From CAZRCG01 sp964598565 (GTDB lineage Bacteria; Bdellovibrionota; UBA2394), in assembly GCA_964598565.1 (NCBI GenBank), contig CAZRCG010000019.1:1-7936 (forward strand): DNA of 7,936 nucleotides. The letters run 5' to 3'. Under the pieces are notes generated by a model that was not told the origin of the DNA, made no database searches, and saw only the letters and a list, made by a program, of their open reading frames with translations. Every line of letters starts with the position of its first letter. Within the stretch, counting starts at the first letter, position 1. The position numbers and the translations under genes are program-made. Of this stretch, positions 1 to 6,587 are shown one piece after another.

Positions 1-43
1 GCAGTGTCAAGACCCCGTCATCTCGAAAACCGGTGTGGATAAA

Positions 44-115
44 TTATCGCTTACGCCCATTTGCTCGTTTAATAATCAATTCGTTGATCATCTTTGGACC
101 CTTCTTCCTGGCCAT
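44..115 (-). CDS. Short reading frame inside the IS end, possible start of a transposase gene (interrupted)
   Basis: This 23-residue frame starts with an ATG at 115-113, preceded by a good ribosome binding site (AAAGGGGGA). It begins MARKKGPKMINELI and is rich in lysine and arginine, and it ends at a TAA at 46-44. It lies inward of the insertion-sequence terminus, about where the first transposase gene (istA) of an IS21-family element would start. None of the three frames beyond the stop gives a convincing IstA helix-turn-helix before the window ends. It may be the broken start of istA, a tiny leader-type frame, or chance. Only the ribosome binding site and position support it; I do not recognise the peptide. 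Confidence 0.3.
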   Translation of the reverse strand: MARKKGPKMINELIIKRANGRKR

Positions 116-188
116 CAGTCCCCCTTTTATGAAAGGTAAGAACTTGACTGATTTGCCTTAAAAAGCCCAACGATCCGCGTTGTGTAGA

Positions 189-282
189 TGGTCAAATGCG
201 TGAAATTGACCTGGTCAAACCCTTGAAATCAGGGTGGTCAATTGCGTGAAATTTGGGTGGTCAAACTTGGTGAAATCCGACA
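189..282. repeat. Four direct repeats with exact 23-bp period at the IS end
   Basis: The sequence TGGTCA begins at 189, 212, 235 and 258, so the spacing is exactly 23 bp each time. A second conserved block, TGAAAT, follows at 201, 224, 247 and 271; in the outermost copy it is shifted by one base. The bases between the blocks differ among copies. The outermost copy runs into the tip at 282. This arrangement matches the multiple transposase-binding sites known at IS21-family ends. Their role as binding sites is inferred from the family. Confidence 0.8.
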
Positions 283-438
283 CTCGAGGGCTCGGAGAAT
301 CGAATTCAACGTGAAATTAAATTGATCGGACAACTTAGTGAGGAGCAAAGGAATCGCCTTCTAGAAATTGCTGAGAAATGTCCCATTCATCATTTTTTAT
401 CCCGAGGCGTTAAAATTGAAACACTTCTAACTACCTGA
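283..438 (+). pseudogene. C-terminal fragment of an OsmC-family peroxide reductase, truncated by the IS
   Basis: The frame from 283 to the TGA at 436-438 gives 51 residues containing LSEEQRNRLLEIAEKCPIH and then VKIETLL. This is the C-terminal signature of OsmC-family proteins, usually of the form EQR.RLLEIA.KCPVHRTL followed by I.T.L. Family members of about 130-140 residues use two cysteines to reduce organic hydroperoxides. Here only the second, the Cys of KCPIH, remains; the N-terminal part with the first is missing. The open frame begins exactly where the insertion-sequence tip ends, so the gene was most likely cut by that insertion. No start codon or ribosome binding site of its own is visible. 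The usual CPVHRTL reads CPIHHFL, a modest departure. It is probably not expressed as a working enzyme. Confidence 0.8.
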
Positions 439-668
439 CATGGGCTAGATCTTGTAGTAAGTTGTATCTAAATTAGGTACCCGAAGGTTTGTATTAAATG
501 TGGCATTTTGGACTTAGTATATGAAGCATTTGATAATGGACTTAAGATTGCAGCATTAATTTTTGACCTTGGTTAACTGAGACCGCTAGTTGAGACTCGA
601 TAAATAATGCAATGGCCAAGTAATATTAGAGATTCTAAAATAATGAAACAAAGTACAAGGAGTACACA
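439..668. other. AT-rich intergenic region upstream of the DUF4142 gene
   Basis: No reading frame of useful length or recognisable product was found on either strand. The stretch must carry the promoter of the DUF4142 gene unless transcription enters from the left. Hexamers such as TTGACC near 563 and TTGAGA near 590 exist, but neither has a convincing -10 partner at 17 bp, so I do not mark a promoter. A clear Shine-Dalgarno sequence, AAGGAG, lies at 657-662, six bases before the GTG start at 669. Confidence 0.5.
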
Positions 669-1232
669 GTGAAATTTAAAGATAAAGTATCAACAAAGTT
701 TTTTCGAAGTTTCGTATTTTCGATGGTTCTAGGCTTTGGAACATCAAGCTTGTCTTATGCACAGAATGCAGCTCCACAAGGACCGACTGATCCTGAGATC
801 GCGCATATTGTTGTTACCGCTAATACAATCGATATTGATGCTGGAAAACTTGCACAGTCCAAAGCTAAATCGAAAGAGGTCAAAGATTTCGCAAAACTTA
901 TGGTCACCGATCACACAGCAGTCAACAAACAAGCCATAGATCTTGCGAAAAAATTGGGTGTAACGCCAAAAGATAACGACGTTAGTAAGAGCTTAACAAA
1001 TGGAGCAAACGATAACGTAAAAAAACTGACAAGTTTAAAGGGTGCAGAATTTGACAAGGCATACGTCGATAATGAAGTAACATATCACCAGGCTGTGCTT
1101 GATGCGCTCGATAAGACTCTTATTCCGAGTGCAAAAAATGAGGAGCTAAAGGCCTTGATGGTGAAAGTACGACCGGCCTTTGTTGCTCATTTGGATCATG
1201 CAAAAGGAATTCAGACAAAGCTCGCAAAATAA
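669..1232 (+). CDS. Exported DUF4142 domain protein
   Basis: This 187-residue protein starts with GTG; AAGGAG at 657-662, six bases upstream, supports that start. The N-terminus has a Lys/Arg-rich head (residues 2-13), a hydrophobic core (about 14-27) and a likely signal peptidase site after SLSYA (residue 31), so it should be in the periplasm or at the outer membrane. Residues 42-187 match DUF4142: an all-helical domain with alternating helices, the block SKEVKDFAKLMVTDH near 68-82, the pair VTYH near 137-140, and AHLDH at 173-177. DUF4142 proteins are often labelled putative outer membrane proteins and are thought to have a ferritin-like helical fold; their biochemical role is not settled. 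The cupredoxin gene follows after 15 nt in the same direction and may be co-transcribed. Family assignment is firm, function is not. Confidence 0.9.
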   Translation: MKFKDKVSTKFFRSFVFSMVLGFGTSSLSYAQNAAPQGPTDPEIAHIVVTANTIDIDAGKLAQSKAKSKEVKDFAKLMVTDHTAVNKQAIDLAKKLGVTPKDNDVSKSLTNGANDNVKKLTSLKGAEFDKAYVDNEVTYHQAVLDALDKTLIPSAKNEELKALMVKVRPAFVAHLDHAKGIQTKLAK

Positions 1233-1247
1233 TTCAAGGATACCGAG

Positions 1248-1568
1248 ATGAGAAAAGAATCGCTTTTTTCCTTTTTATCAATTGTTTTCGTTTTGCTTTC
1301 TTTTGAAATCGCTGTCGCAGCTACTCATACGGTTATTATCGAAGGAATGAAGTTCATTCCCGAGGCGGTGACAGTCAAAACGAATGATACAGTTATTTGG
1401 GTAAATAAAGATTTTTTTCCTCATACGGCGACCACCGAAAAAAAGGAATTTGATTCAGGCGAAATTAAAGCAGGAGCTTCTTGGAAGCATGTCGTAAAAT
1501 CGAAAGGTTATTTCACTTACGTCTGCAGTTTACATCAGACTATGAAGGGATCTTTGACCGTAAAGTAA
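1248..1568 (+). CDS. Small periplasmic cupredoxin (plastocyanin/azurin-like blue copper protein)
   Basis: The product is 106 residues. A signal peptide covers about residues 1-24, with a hydrophobic stretch LFSFLSIVFVLLSF and probable cleavage after AVA. The mature part of about 80 residues is a single cupredoxin beta-barrel. The type 1 copper ligands are all visible: His59 in FFPHTAT, then Cys93, His96 and Met99 in YVCSLHQTMKG. This is the classic H...C-x2-H-x2-M set, so the protein should bind one copper and probably carries electrons in the periplasm. The partner is unknown. The start is supported by AAGGA at 1236-1240, seven bases before ATG. It follows the DUF4142 gene by 15 nt. No cytochrome or oxidase gene lies nearby to indicate a redox chain. 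It could also act in copper handling or stress defence. Confidence 0.9.
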   Translation: MRKESLFSFLSIVFVLLSFEIAVAATHTVIIEGMKFIPEAVTVKTNDTVIWVNKDFFPHTATTEKKEFDSGEIKAGASWKHVVKSKGYFTYVCSLHQTMKGSLTVK

Positions 1569-1644
1569 CAACATGTATCCATCGTTTAGCACGCGCGGAC
1601 GATGTGATCTTGAATGCTCCATAAACTTGATCATGGAGGTCGGT

Positions 1645-2004
1645 ATGGTTCAAGTTAAACGTGCATACGAGGCCCCATCTAAAGCAGATGGGTATCGAGT
1701 TCTAATTGACAGGCTTTGGCCAAGAGGCCGTTCAAAGTCTCAGCTGGCTTTGGACGACTGGCTGAAAGACCTTGCTCCTAGTAACGAACTCCGCAAGAAA
1801 TTTAGCCACGACGTTAAGAAGTGGAAATCTTTTATTGGCAGCTACAAAAAGGAACTCCGCAGTTCAGGTGCGCAAAAGCAAATTCAAATGCTTGTAGACA
1901 TTGCAAAGAAAAAGAAACTCACCTTAGTTTACGGAGCGCGAGACGAAGAACATAACAACGCGGTTGTTCTTAGAAATTTGATCGAAAAGAAGCTGGGGTC
2001 TTAA
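1645..2004 (+). CDS. DUF488 family protein
   Basis: The 119-residue product matches DUF488 along its whole length. It has the N-terminal VKRAYEAPSKADGYRVL, the hallmark DRLWPRG at residues 22-28, LAPSNELRKKF near 43-53, and ARDEEHNNAVVL at 98-109. The family is widespread in bacteria, has no established activity, and is cytoplasmic. I chose the ATG at 1645 because GGAGG at 1635-1639 lies five bases upstream and the protein then starts like other members. The open frame extends back to an ATG at 1573, but those 24 extra codons have no family match and no ribosome binding site. The stop codon overlaps the start of the next gene by one base (TAATG), so the two are probably translationally coupled. 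It appears to be the first gene of a four-gene unit ending with acnA. Confidence 0.88.
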   Translation: MVQVKRAYEAPSKADGYRVLIDRLWPRGRSKSQLALDDWLKDLAPSNELRKKFSHDVKKWKSFIGSYKKELRSSGAQKQIQMLVDIAKKKKLTLVYGARDEEHNNAVVLRNLIEKKLGS

Positions 2005-2636
2005 TGGCTGCGGCACAAGCAAATCTTCTCGAAAAAATAAAGTCATGCAGAGTTTGCGAAAATCACCTTCCGCTTGGTCCGCGTCCTGTTGTGCAAGGGC
2101 TTCCGTCTGCTCGTTTGCTAATTGTGGGACAGGCACCCGGATTAAAAGTACATCAAACAGGAATCCCATGGAATGACTCAAGCGGAGATCGGCTCCGCCA
2201 ATGGCTGGGCATCAGTCAGGACATATTTTATGATCCTAAATTGGTTGCCTTGCTACCAATCGGTTTTTGTTATCCGGGACGTGCAAAATCCGGTGATGCT
2301 CCGCCACGTAAGGAGTGCTACGAGCTTTGGCATGAAAGCTTTGTCTCGTACCTTAAAGAAACACAACTTACTTTGTTAGTGGGAAATTATGCTCAAGCAA
2401 AATATTTAAAAGGGGATGTGAAATCCAGCGGCACTGAAACTATTCGGCATTGGCAAGAGTACCTTCCTAAATACATACCATTACCGCATCCCTCTCCACG
2501 CAATAATATTTGGCTGCATAAAAACCCTTGGTTTACAAAAACGGTAATTCCTGAACTTCGACTAATGGTCGAGGGCCTGAATTTATTAGACACGAAGGGG
2601 ACAACATGTCTGAACTCAATACCGGCGAAAAATTGA
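2004..2636 (+). CDS. Uracil-DNA glycosylase family protein with putative [4Fe-4S] cysteines
   Basis: The product has 210 residues and matches the bacterial uracil-DNA glycosylase-family proteins of about 190-200 residues. Motif 1, GQAPG, is at 42-46 and is followed by GIPWNDSSGDRLRQWLG. The second active-site motif, HPSPRN, is at 162-167. Four cysteines, Cys15-x2-Cys18 and Cys89-x15-Cys105, have the spacing of the four Fe-S ligands of family 4/5 glycosylases, so a [4Fe-4S] cluster is likely. The expected role is removal of uracil from DNA in base-excision repair; activity on uracil is inferred from the family. The gene begins with TAATG overlap on the DUF488 gene and has only a weak GGGG upstream, pointing to coupled translation. 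Its last 31 nt overlap the kinase gene. The final 20 or so residues after LRLMVEG look like a tail beyond the conserved fold. Confidence 0.88.
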   Translation: MAAAQANLLEKIKSCRVCENHLPLGPRPVVQGLPSARLLIVGQAPGLKVHQTGIPWNDSSGDRLRQWLGISQDIFYDPKLVALLPIGFCYPGRAKSGDAPPRKECYELWHESFVSYLKETQLTLLVGNYAQAKYLKGDVKSSGTETIRHWQEYLPKYIPLPHPSPRNNIWLHKNPWFTKTVIPELRLMVEGLNLLDTKGTTCLNSIPAKN

Positions 2637-3766
2637 TCGATTCTTCTTTCCGAAGTTCCGATGTGATGAAAGCTCTATTCTCAAGTATCGATGATGCGAT
2701 CATCGTTGTCGACCTAAACGGAAAAATCGTATTTGGTAACGACGCTGCAATTCGCATTAACGATGGCAGGGAATTTCTCGAGAATCCAAGGGATCGGGTT
2801 CATCAATATTCCAAAATGATCGACGACACTGAGCATTCTCTGAGTTTCGATGAATTGCCAAGTTGGAAGACACTCTTTGAGGGTGAAGTAAGAGGCCAAG
2901 AACTTATATTGACCAGCCCAGAAGGAAAAAAGAAATTCCTGCAATGTAATGGACGCGCAATCTACGGTTCGAGCGGAGAAAAAATAGGAGCCGTTGTCGC
3001 ATTTCATGACGCAACCTCCAAACAGATTGCCATAAATAAAGTGGCTACACTCGAGAAGGAGCAAACCCGCCTTCTTCACTTAAACGCTGAACTAGAACGT
3101 TTTTCCGCAATTGCAGCCCACGATTTGAAATCGCCCTTGAACTCAATCACTCAGTTTGCAGAACTTTTAAAAGAAGATTATGGCGACAAATTAGGATCTG
3201 ATGGCGGCGAGCTGCTTCAGGTCATTATAAACGCAGGAGGCAGGCTTAGAAATCTGATCGGCGATCTGTTGAACTATGCACGAGCCGGAAAAGACTTGGG
3301 TGAGTTAACTGTTTTTGATTCTAGAATCCTTGTTGATGAGATTCTTGTCTCGTTGAATGGCCAGACAAAGGAATCAAACGCATCTATTGAAGTTAGTTCT
3401 TTGCCTATTGTTACCGCGGATCGAATCGGCCTCTCTCAAGTATTTCAAAATCTTATTTCAAATGCTCTAAAATACAGAAGTGAAAGGGCTCCCGATATAA
3501 GAATCAGCGCTACTGAAAAGAATGGTCATTGGCTTTTTCAAATTAAAGATAACGGCATCGGTATTAAATTAGAAGACCAGAAATATGCTTTTGATCTCTT
3601 TAAACGGCTTGAAGGATCGCAAAAATTTGAAGGCACTGGCCTAGGTCTTCCAATCTGCAAACGTATAATTGAGTTTCATGGAGGATCACTCTCGCTTGAA
3701 TCTCAACCAGGACGCGGCACTGTGATGTCATTCACACTTCCCATGGATATGCAGAAAGATTTGTAG
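2606..3766 (+). CDS. Soluble PAS-domain sensor histidine kinase
   Basis: This 386-residue protein has no signal peptide or membrane segment, so it should sense something in the cytoplasm. Residues about 20-140 form a PAS domain (SIDDAIIVVDLNGKIVFGND, ending in GAVVAFHDAT). A helical linker at about 141-168 leads into a HisKA domain with the phosphorylated His172 in AAHDLKSPLNS. The HATPase_c domain has the N box NLISNALKY (Asn282 and Asn286), the G1 box DNGIGI at 315-320, the F box LFKRLEGS and the G2 box GTGLGL at 343-348. All catalytic motifs look intact. The HDLKSPL and FKRLE motifs resemble those of bacteriophytochrome-like kinases. No response regulator lies in the window, so it is an orphan here. 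It starts inside the end of the glycosylase gene with its own GAAGGGG at 2594-2600. The PAS ligand cannot be read from the sequence. Confidence 0.93.
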   Translation: MSELNTGEKLIDSSFRSSDVMKALFSSIDDAIIVVDLNGKIVFGNDAAIRINDGREFLENPRDRVHQYSKMIDDTEHSLSFDELPSWKTLFEGEVRGQELILTSPEGKKKFLQCNGRAIYGSSGEKIGAVVAFHDATSKQIAINKVATLEKEQTRLLHLNAELERFSAIAAHDLKSPLNSITQFAELLKEDYGDKLGSDGGELLQVIINAGGRLRNLIGDLLNYARAGKDLGELTVFDSRILVDEILVSLNGQTKESNASIEVSSLPIVTADRIGLSQVFQNLISNALKYRSERAPDIRISATEKNGHWLFQIKDNGIGIKLEDQKYAFDLFKRLEGSQKFEGTGLGLPICKRIIEFHGGSLSLESQPGRGTVMSFTLPMDMQKDL

Positions 3767-3774
3767 GAGATAAG

Positions 3775-6537
3775 ATGAATTCGTTTCGTACACAAAAGAC
3801 CATTGGGATTGCAGAGAAAGAGTTTTTAATACATTCATTCTCAGTTTTAGATGAGATATTTGGCGAGAAAATTCGAACTTTGCCTTTTTCACTATGTATT
3901 TTATTGGAAAATCTTCTTCGCTTCGAAGACGGCAAAAATATCAAAAAAGAAGATATTGCAGCGATCATCAACTGGAATCCTCAAAGCGTACCAGACCACG
4001 AAATTCAGTTCACTCCGAGTAGGGTGCTCTTACAAGACTTCACGGGTGTACCTGTAGTAGCCGATTTAACTGCAATGCGTTCAGAATTGAAGCGAAGAGG
4101 GGGCGATCCAAAAAAAATCAATCCATTGCAGCATATTGATTTAGTAATTGATCACTCTGTTCAGGTTGACAGCTTCGGCGACAAGGACTCGCTCAAAATT
4201 AATACCAAACTGGAGTTTCAAAGAAACCATGAGCGCTACAAGTTACTGAAATGGGCTCAGAAAAGTTTTAATGATTTTAAGGTAGTTCCTCCTTCAACTG
4301 GGATATGTCATCAGGTTAATCTTGAACATCTTTCACCTGTAGTAACCATTCGGAATATTGATGGGGTAAGCTGGCTATATCCGGATACTATTGTCGGTAC
4401 TGATTCACACACACCAATGATCAACGGACTTGGTGTTCTAGGGTGGGGTGTCGGAGGAATCGAAGCCGAGGCCGCAATGCTTGGACAGCCGTGTTCCATG
4501 TTAATTCCGCAAGTGATCGGTGTTCGTCTCATAGGCGAGGTATCCACTGGGTCTACCACAACAGATTTAGTTTTGACGATCACTCAGGCTCTACGCAAAA
4601 AAGGAGTCGTTGGTAAATTTGTAGAATACTTTGGCCTTGGGGTATCACAATTGTCCGTTGCTGATCGAGCAACAATAAGCAATATGTCTCCCGAGTATGG
4701 CGCAACCGTTGGATTATTTCCTATTGATGACAAAACTTTGGATTATTTAAAAATGACAGGCCGGTCAGAAGAGGCTGACAGAGTTGAAGCTTATTATAAA
4801 AGGCAAAATTTGTTTTTCGATCCCAAGCATGAACGTAGGTACTCTGATGTTTTAGAAATTGATTTATCTAAAATTCAACCTTCCATTTCGGGGCCTGCGC
4901 GTCCACAAGATCGTTGGGATCTGAAAGATGGACGGAAATCTTGGCGCACTTTTCTAACTTCACAGATGTCGGACCACGTGAAGGATATTTCGAAAACCGC
5001 GTTGGATAGGTTCATCGCCGAAGGAGGCGCTTCACAAACAAATCCTGAAAATGTTTTGAATGCCCCCACACCTGGGATTGATCAGGTCCGTCGATTGATT
5101 CCGGTAATGCTGTCACCCACTGAAGAAGTTCAGCTTTCACATGGAAGCATTTTGATTGCAGCAATCACAAGCTGCACGAATACTTCAAACCCAGTTTTGA
5201 TGATCAGTGCAGGATTAATCGCTCGAAACGCTTTACGTCGGGGTCTTGATGTTAAGCCTTGGGTCAAAACAAGTTTTGCTCCTGGCTCTCAGGTGGTCAC
5301 CGATTATTTGACAGCGGCTGGTTTGATGTCTGAGCTTGAAAAACTAAAATTTAATACTGTGGGGTATGGTTGCACGACATGCATAGGAAATAGCGGCCCG
5401 CTCGCTGACTCCCTCACTCAGGCAATAGAGCGCGACGGTCTTGTCAGCGTCTCTGTTCTTTCGGGGAATCGAAATTTTGAAGCACGCATTAACCCTCTAG
5501 TGAGTGCGAACTATCTGATGTCGCCGCCACTCGTTGTGGCCTATGCACTTGCGGGCCATATAGATATCGATCTAACCAGTGAGCCTTTAGGGAAGGATCT
5601 AAACGATCAAAATGTTTTTTTAGCCGACATTTGGCCAGACTCCAAAGAAGTCGCGGAGCTTGTACAGAAATTTGTTGATCGCGAACGATTCGAACGGATT
5701 TACAAAGATGTCTCTAGCGGTAGTGAGGAATGGAAAAACATAGAAATCACTGAAGAGTTAATTTATCCTTGGGAAAAAGAATCAACCTATATTCGCGAAC
5801 CGCCGTTTCCGGCCCTTAAACCCTTAGATCAGGATTTTTCGAACGCTCGTGTGTTGGTTTACGTTGGAGATTCTGTGACAACCGATCACATTTCTCCGGC
5901 AGGTAGCTTTAATGAAAAATCACCTGCTGGAATGTATTTGAAAAGTTTAGGAGTAAATCCTTCTGATTTTAACTCATATGGTTCTCGAAGAGGAAATCAT
6001 GAAGTCATGTGGCGCGGAACTTTCGCTAATGTGCGTTTACAAAACAAACTCACTCCTGAGAAAAAGGGTGGCTGGACAATTTACTTTCCAAATGAGCAGG
6101 AGATGACCATTTTCGTGGCGGCAGAGGCATATGCAGCCACGCAAACACCGCTAGTGATTGTCGCTGGGAAAGATTACGGTAGTGGTTCCTCACGGGACTG
6201 GGCAGCCAAAGGCGTACGTTTATTAGGGGTACGAGCTGTTTTGGCAGAAAGCTTTGAGCGCATCCATCGATCTAATTTAGTGGGAATGGGAGTTGCGCCC
6301 CTAGAGTTTTTAAAGGGTGATACTGCGGAAAATTTGGGTCTTACCGGACGTGAAGTTATCTCAGTTCAAGGCCTTGGGAAGGCCGGAGCACGAGAAAGAG
6401 TAAGTGCGACTTTCGAGCGAACGGACGGTTTTAAAAAACAAGTTGAAATGCTTTTGAGAATTGATACACCAAATGAAATAAAGTATTTCCGCTCAGGAGG
6501 AGTTCTTCCTTTTGTTTTACAAAGCCTTTCAAAGTAG
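3775..6537 (+). CDS. acnA: Aconitate hydratase A (aconitase, IRP1/AcnA type)
   Basis: This 920-residue enzyme interconverts citrate and isocitrate in the TCA cycle, using a [4Fe-4S] cluster in the cytoplasm. The length fits the AcnA/IRP1 family of about 890-920 residues. Visible motifs in order are VVPPSTGICHQVNLEHL (170-186), GTDSHTPMINGLGVLGWGVG (208-227), the first cluster cysteine Cys467 in TSCTNTSNP, Cys533 and Cys536 in YGCTTCIGNSGP, then the swivel domain with GDSVTTDHISPAGSF (698-712), RGTFANVRLQN (747-757), and KDYGSGSSRDWAAKG (799-813). All three cluster ligands are present and the frame is intact. The usual GTDSHTTM reads GTDSHTPM, a small departure. GGAG at 3766-3769 overlaps the kinase stop codon and sits five bases before the ATG, so the gene is very likely co-transcribed with the kinase. 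A stem-loop follows the stop codon. Confidence 0.98.
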   Translation: MNSFRTQKTIGIAEKEFLIHSFSVLDEIFGEKIRTLPFSLCILLENLLRFEDGKNIKKEDIAAIINWNPQSVPDHEIQFTPSRVLLQDFTGVPVVADLTAMRSELKRRGGDPKKINPLQHIDLVIDHSVQVDSFGDKDSLKINTKLEFQRNHERYKLLKWAQKSFNDFKVVPPSTGICHQVNLEHLSPVVTIRNIDGVSWLYPDTIVGTDSHTPMINGLGVLGWGVGGIEAEAAMLGQPCSMLIPQVIGVRLIGEVSTGSTTTDLVLTITQALRKKGVVGKFVEYFGLGVSQLSVADRATISNMSPEYGATVGLFPIDDKTLDYLKMTGRSEEADRVEAYYKRQNLFFDPKHERRYSDVLEIDLSKIQPSISGPARPQDRWDLKDGRKSWRTFLTSQMSDHVKDISKTALDRFIAEGGASQTNPENVLNAPTPGIDQVRRLIPVMLSPTEEVQLSHGSILIAAITSCTNTSNPVLMISAGLIARNALRRGLDVKPWVKTSFAPGSQVVTDYLTAAGLMSELEKLKFNTVGYGCTTCIGNSGPLADSLTQAIERDGLVSVSVLSGNRNFEARINPLVSANYLMSPPLVVAYALAGHIDIDLTSEPLGKDLNDQNVFLADIWPDSKEVAELVQKFVDRERFERIYKDVSSGSEEWKNIEITEELIYPWEKESTYIREPPFPALKPLDQDFSNARVLVYVGDSVTTDHISPAGSFNEKSPAGMYLKSLGVNPSDFNSYGSRRGNHEVMWRGTFANVRLQNKLTPEKKGGWTIYFPNEQEMTIFVAAEAYAATQTPLVIVAGKDYGSGSSRDWAAKGVRLLGVRAVLAESFERIHRSNLVGMGVAPLEFLKGDTAENLGLTGREVISVQGLGKAGARERVSATFERTDGFKKQVEMLLRIDTPNEIKYFRSGGVLPFVLQSLSK

Positions 6538-6538
6538 G

Positions 6539-6576
6539 CGAGCAGGCCTGCTTTCGTGACCTGCTCGTGTTTTGCC
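6539..6576 (+). terminator. Probable rho-independent terminator after acnA
   Basis: CGAGCAGG at 6539-6546 pairs perfectly with CCTGCTCG at 6560-6567, with a 13-nt loop, and TGTTTTG follows. The stem starts two bases after the acnA stop codon. The T run is short and broken, so termination may be partial. The hairpin sits between two converging genes and could also serve the Rnk gene, although the minus-strand side lacks a good T run. Confidence 0.6.
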
Positions 6577-6587
6577 GGACCTTCTTA

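Larger units (their letters stand above)
1..282 (-). mobile_element. Terminal part of an IS21-family-like insertion sequence (continues past the left edge)
   Basis: The outer tip lies at 282. Read on the minus strand it begins TGTCGGATTTCACC, followed by several related copies of a TTTCA...TTGACCA motif. Insertion sequences of the IS21 (istA/istB) family typically have TG/CA tips and several sub-terminal repeats that bind the IstA transposase. A gene fragment of the OsmC family begins directly outside the tip, which fits a true insertion boundary. No istA or istB body lies in the window, so the family call rests on the terminus alone. The target duplication cannot be checked because the other end is outside the window. 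The left limit given here is only the window edge. Confidence 0.62.

Noticed and set aside
3..161. Plus-strand open frame across 3-161 as the end of a gene
   Set aside because: No recognisable IstB ending or other family signature, and it is antisense to a frame with a good ribosome binding site.
1..282. A complete short non-autonomous element with a second tip at TGTCAAG near position 5
   Set aside because: Beyond TGTC the sequence does not match the tip at 282, and no repeat array is present on that side.
1580..1604. Short inverted repeat CATCGT/ACGATG after the cupredoxin gene as a terminator
   Set aside because: Only six pairs, a 13-nt loop and no T run.
1573..1644. N-terminal extension of the DUF488 frame from an ATG at 1573
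   Set aside because: No ribosome binding site and no family match for the extra 24 residues; the ATG at 1645 has GGAGG at ideal spacing.
4311..4583. Minus-strand frame inside acnA
   Set aside because: A shadow of the conserved aconitase coding sequence, with no start signal or known match.
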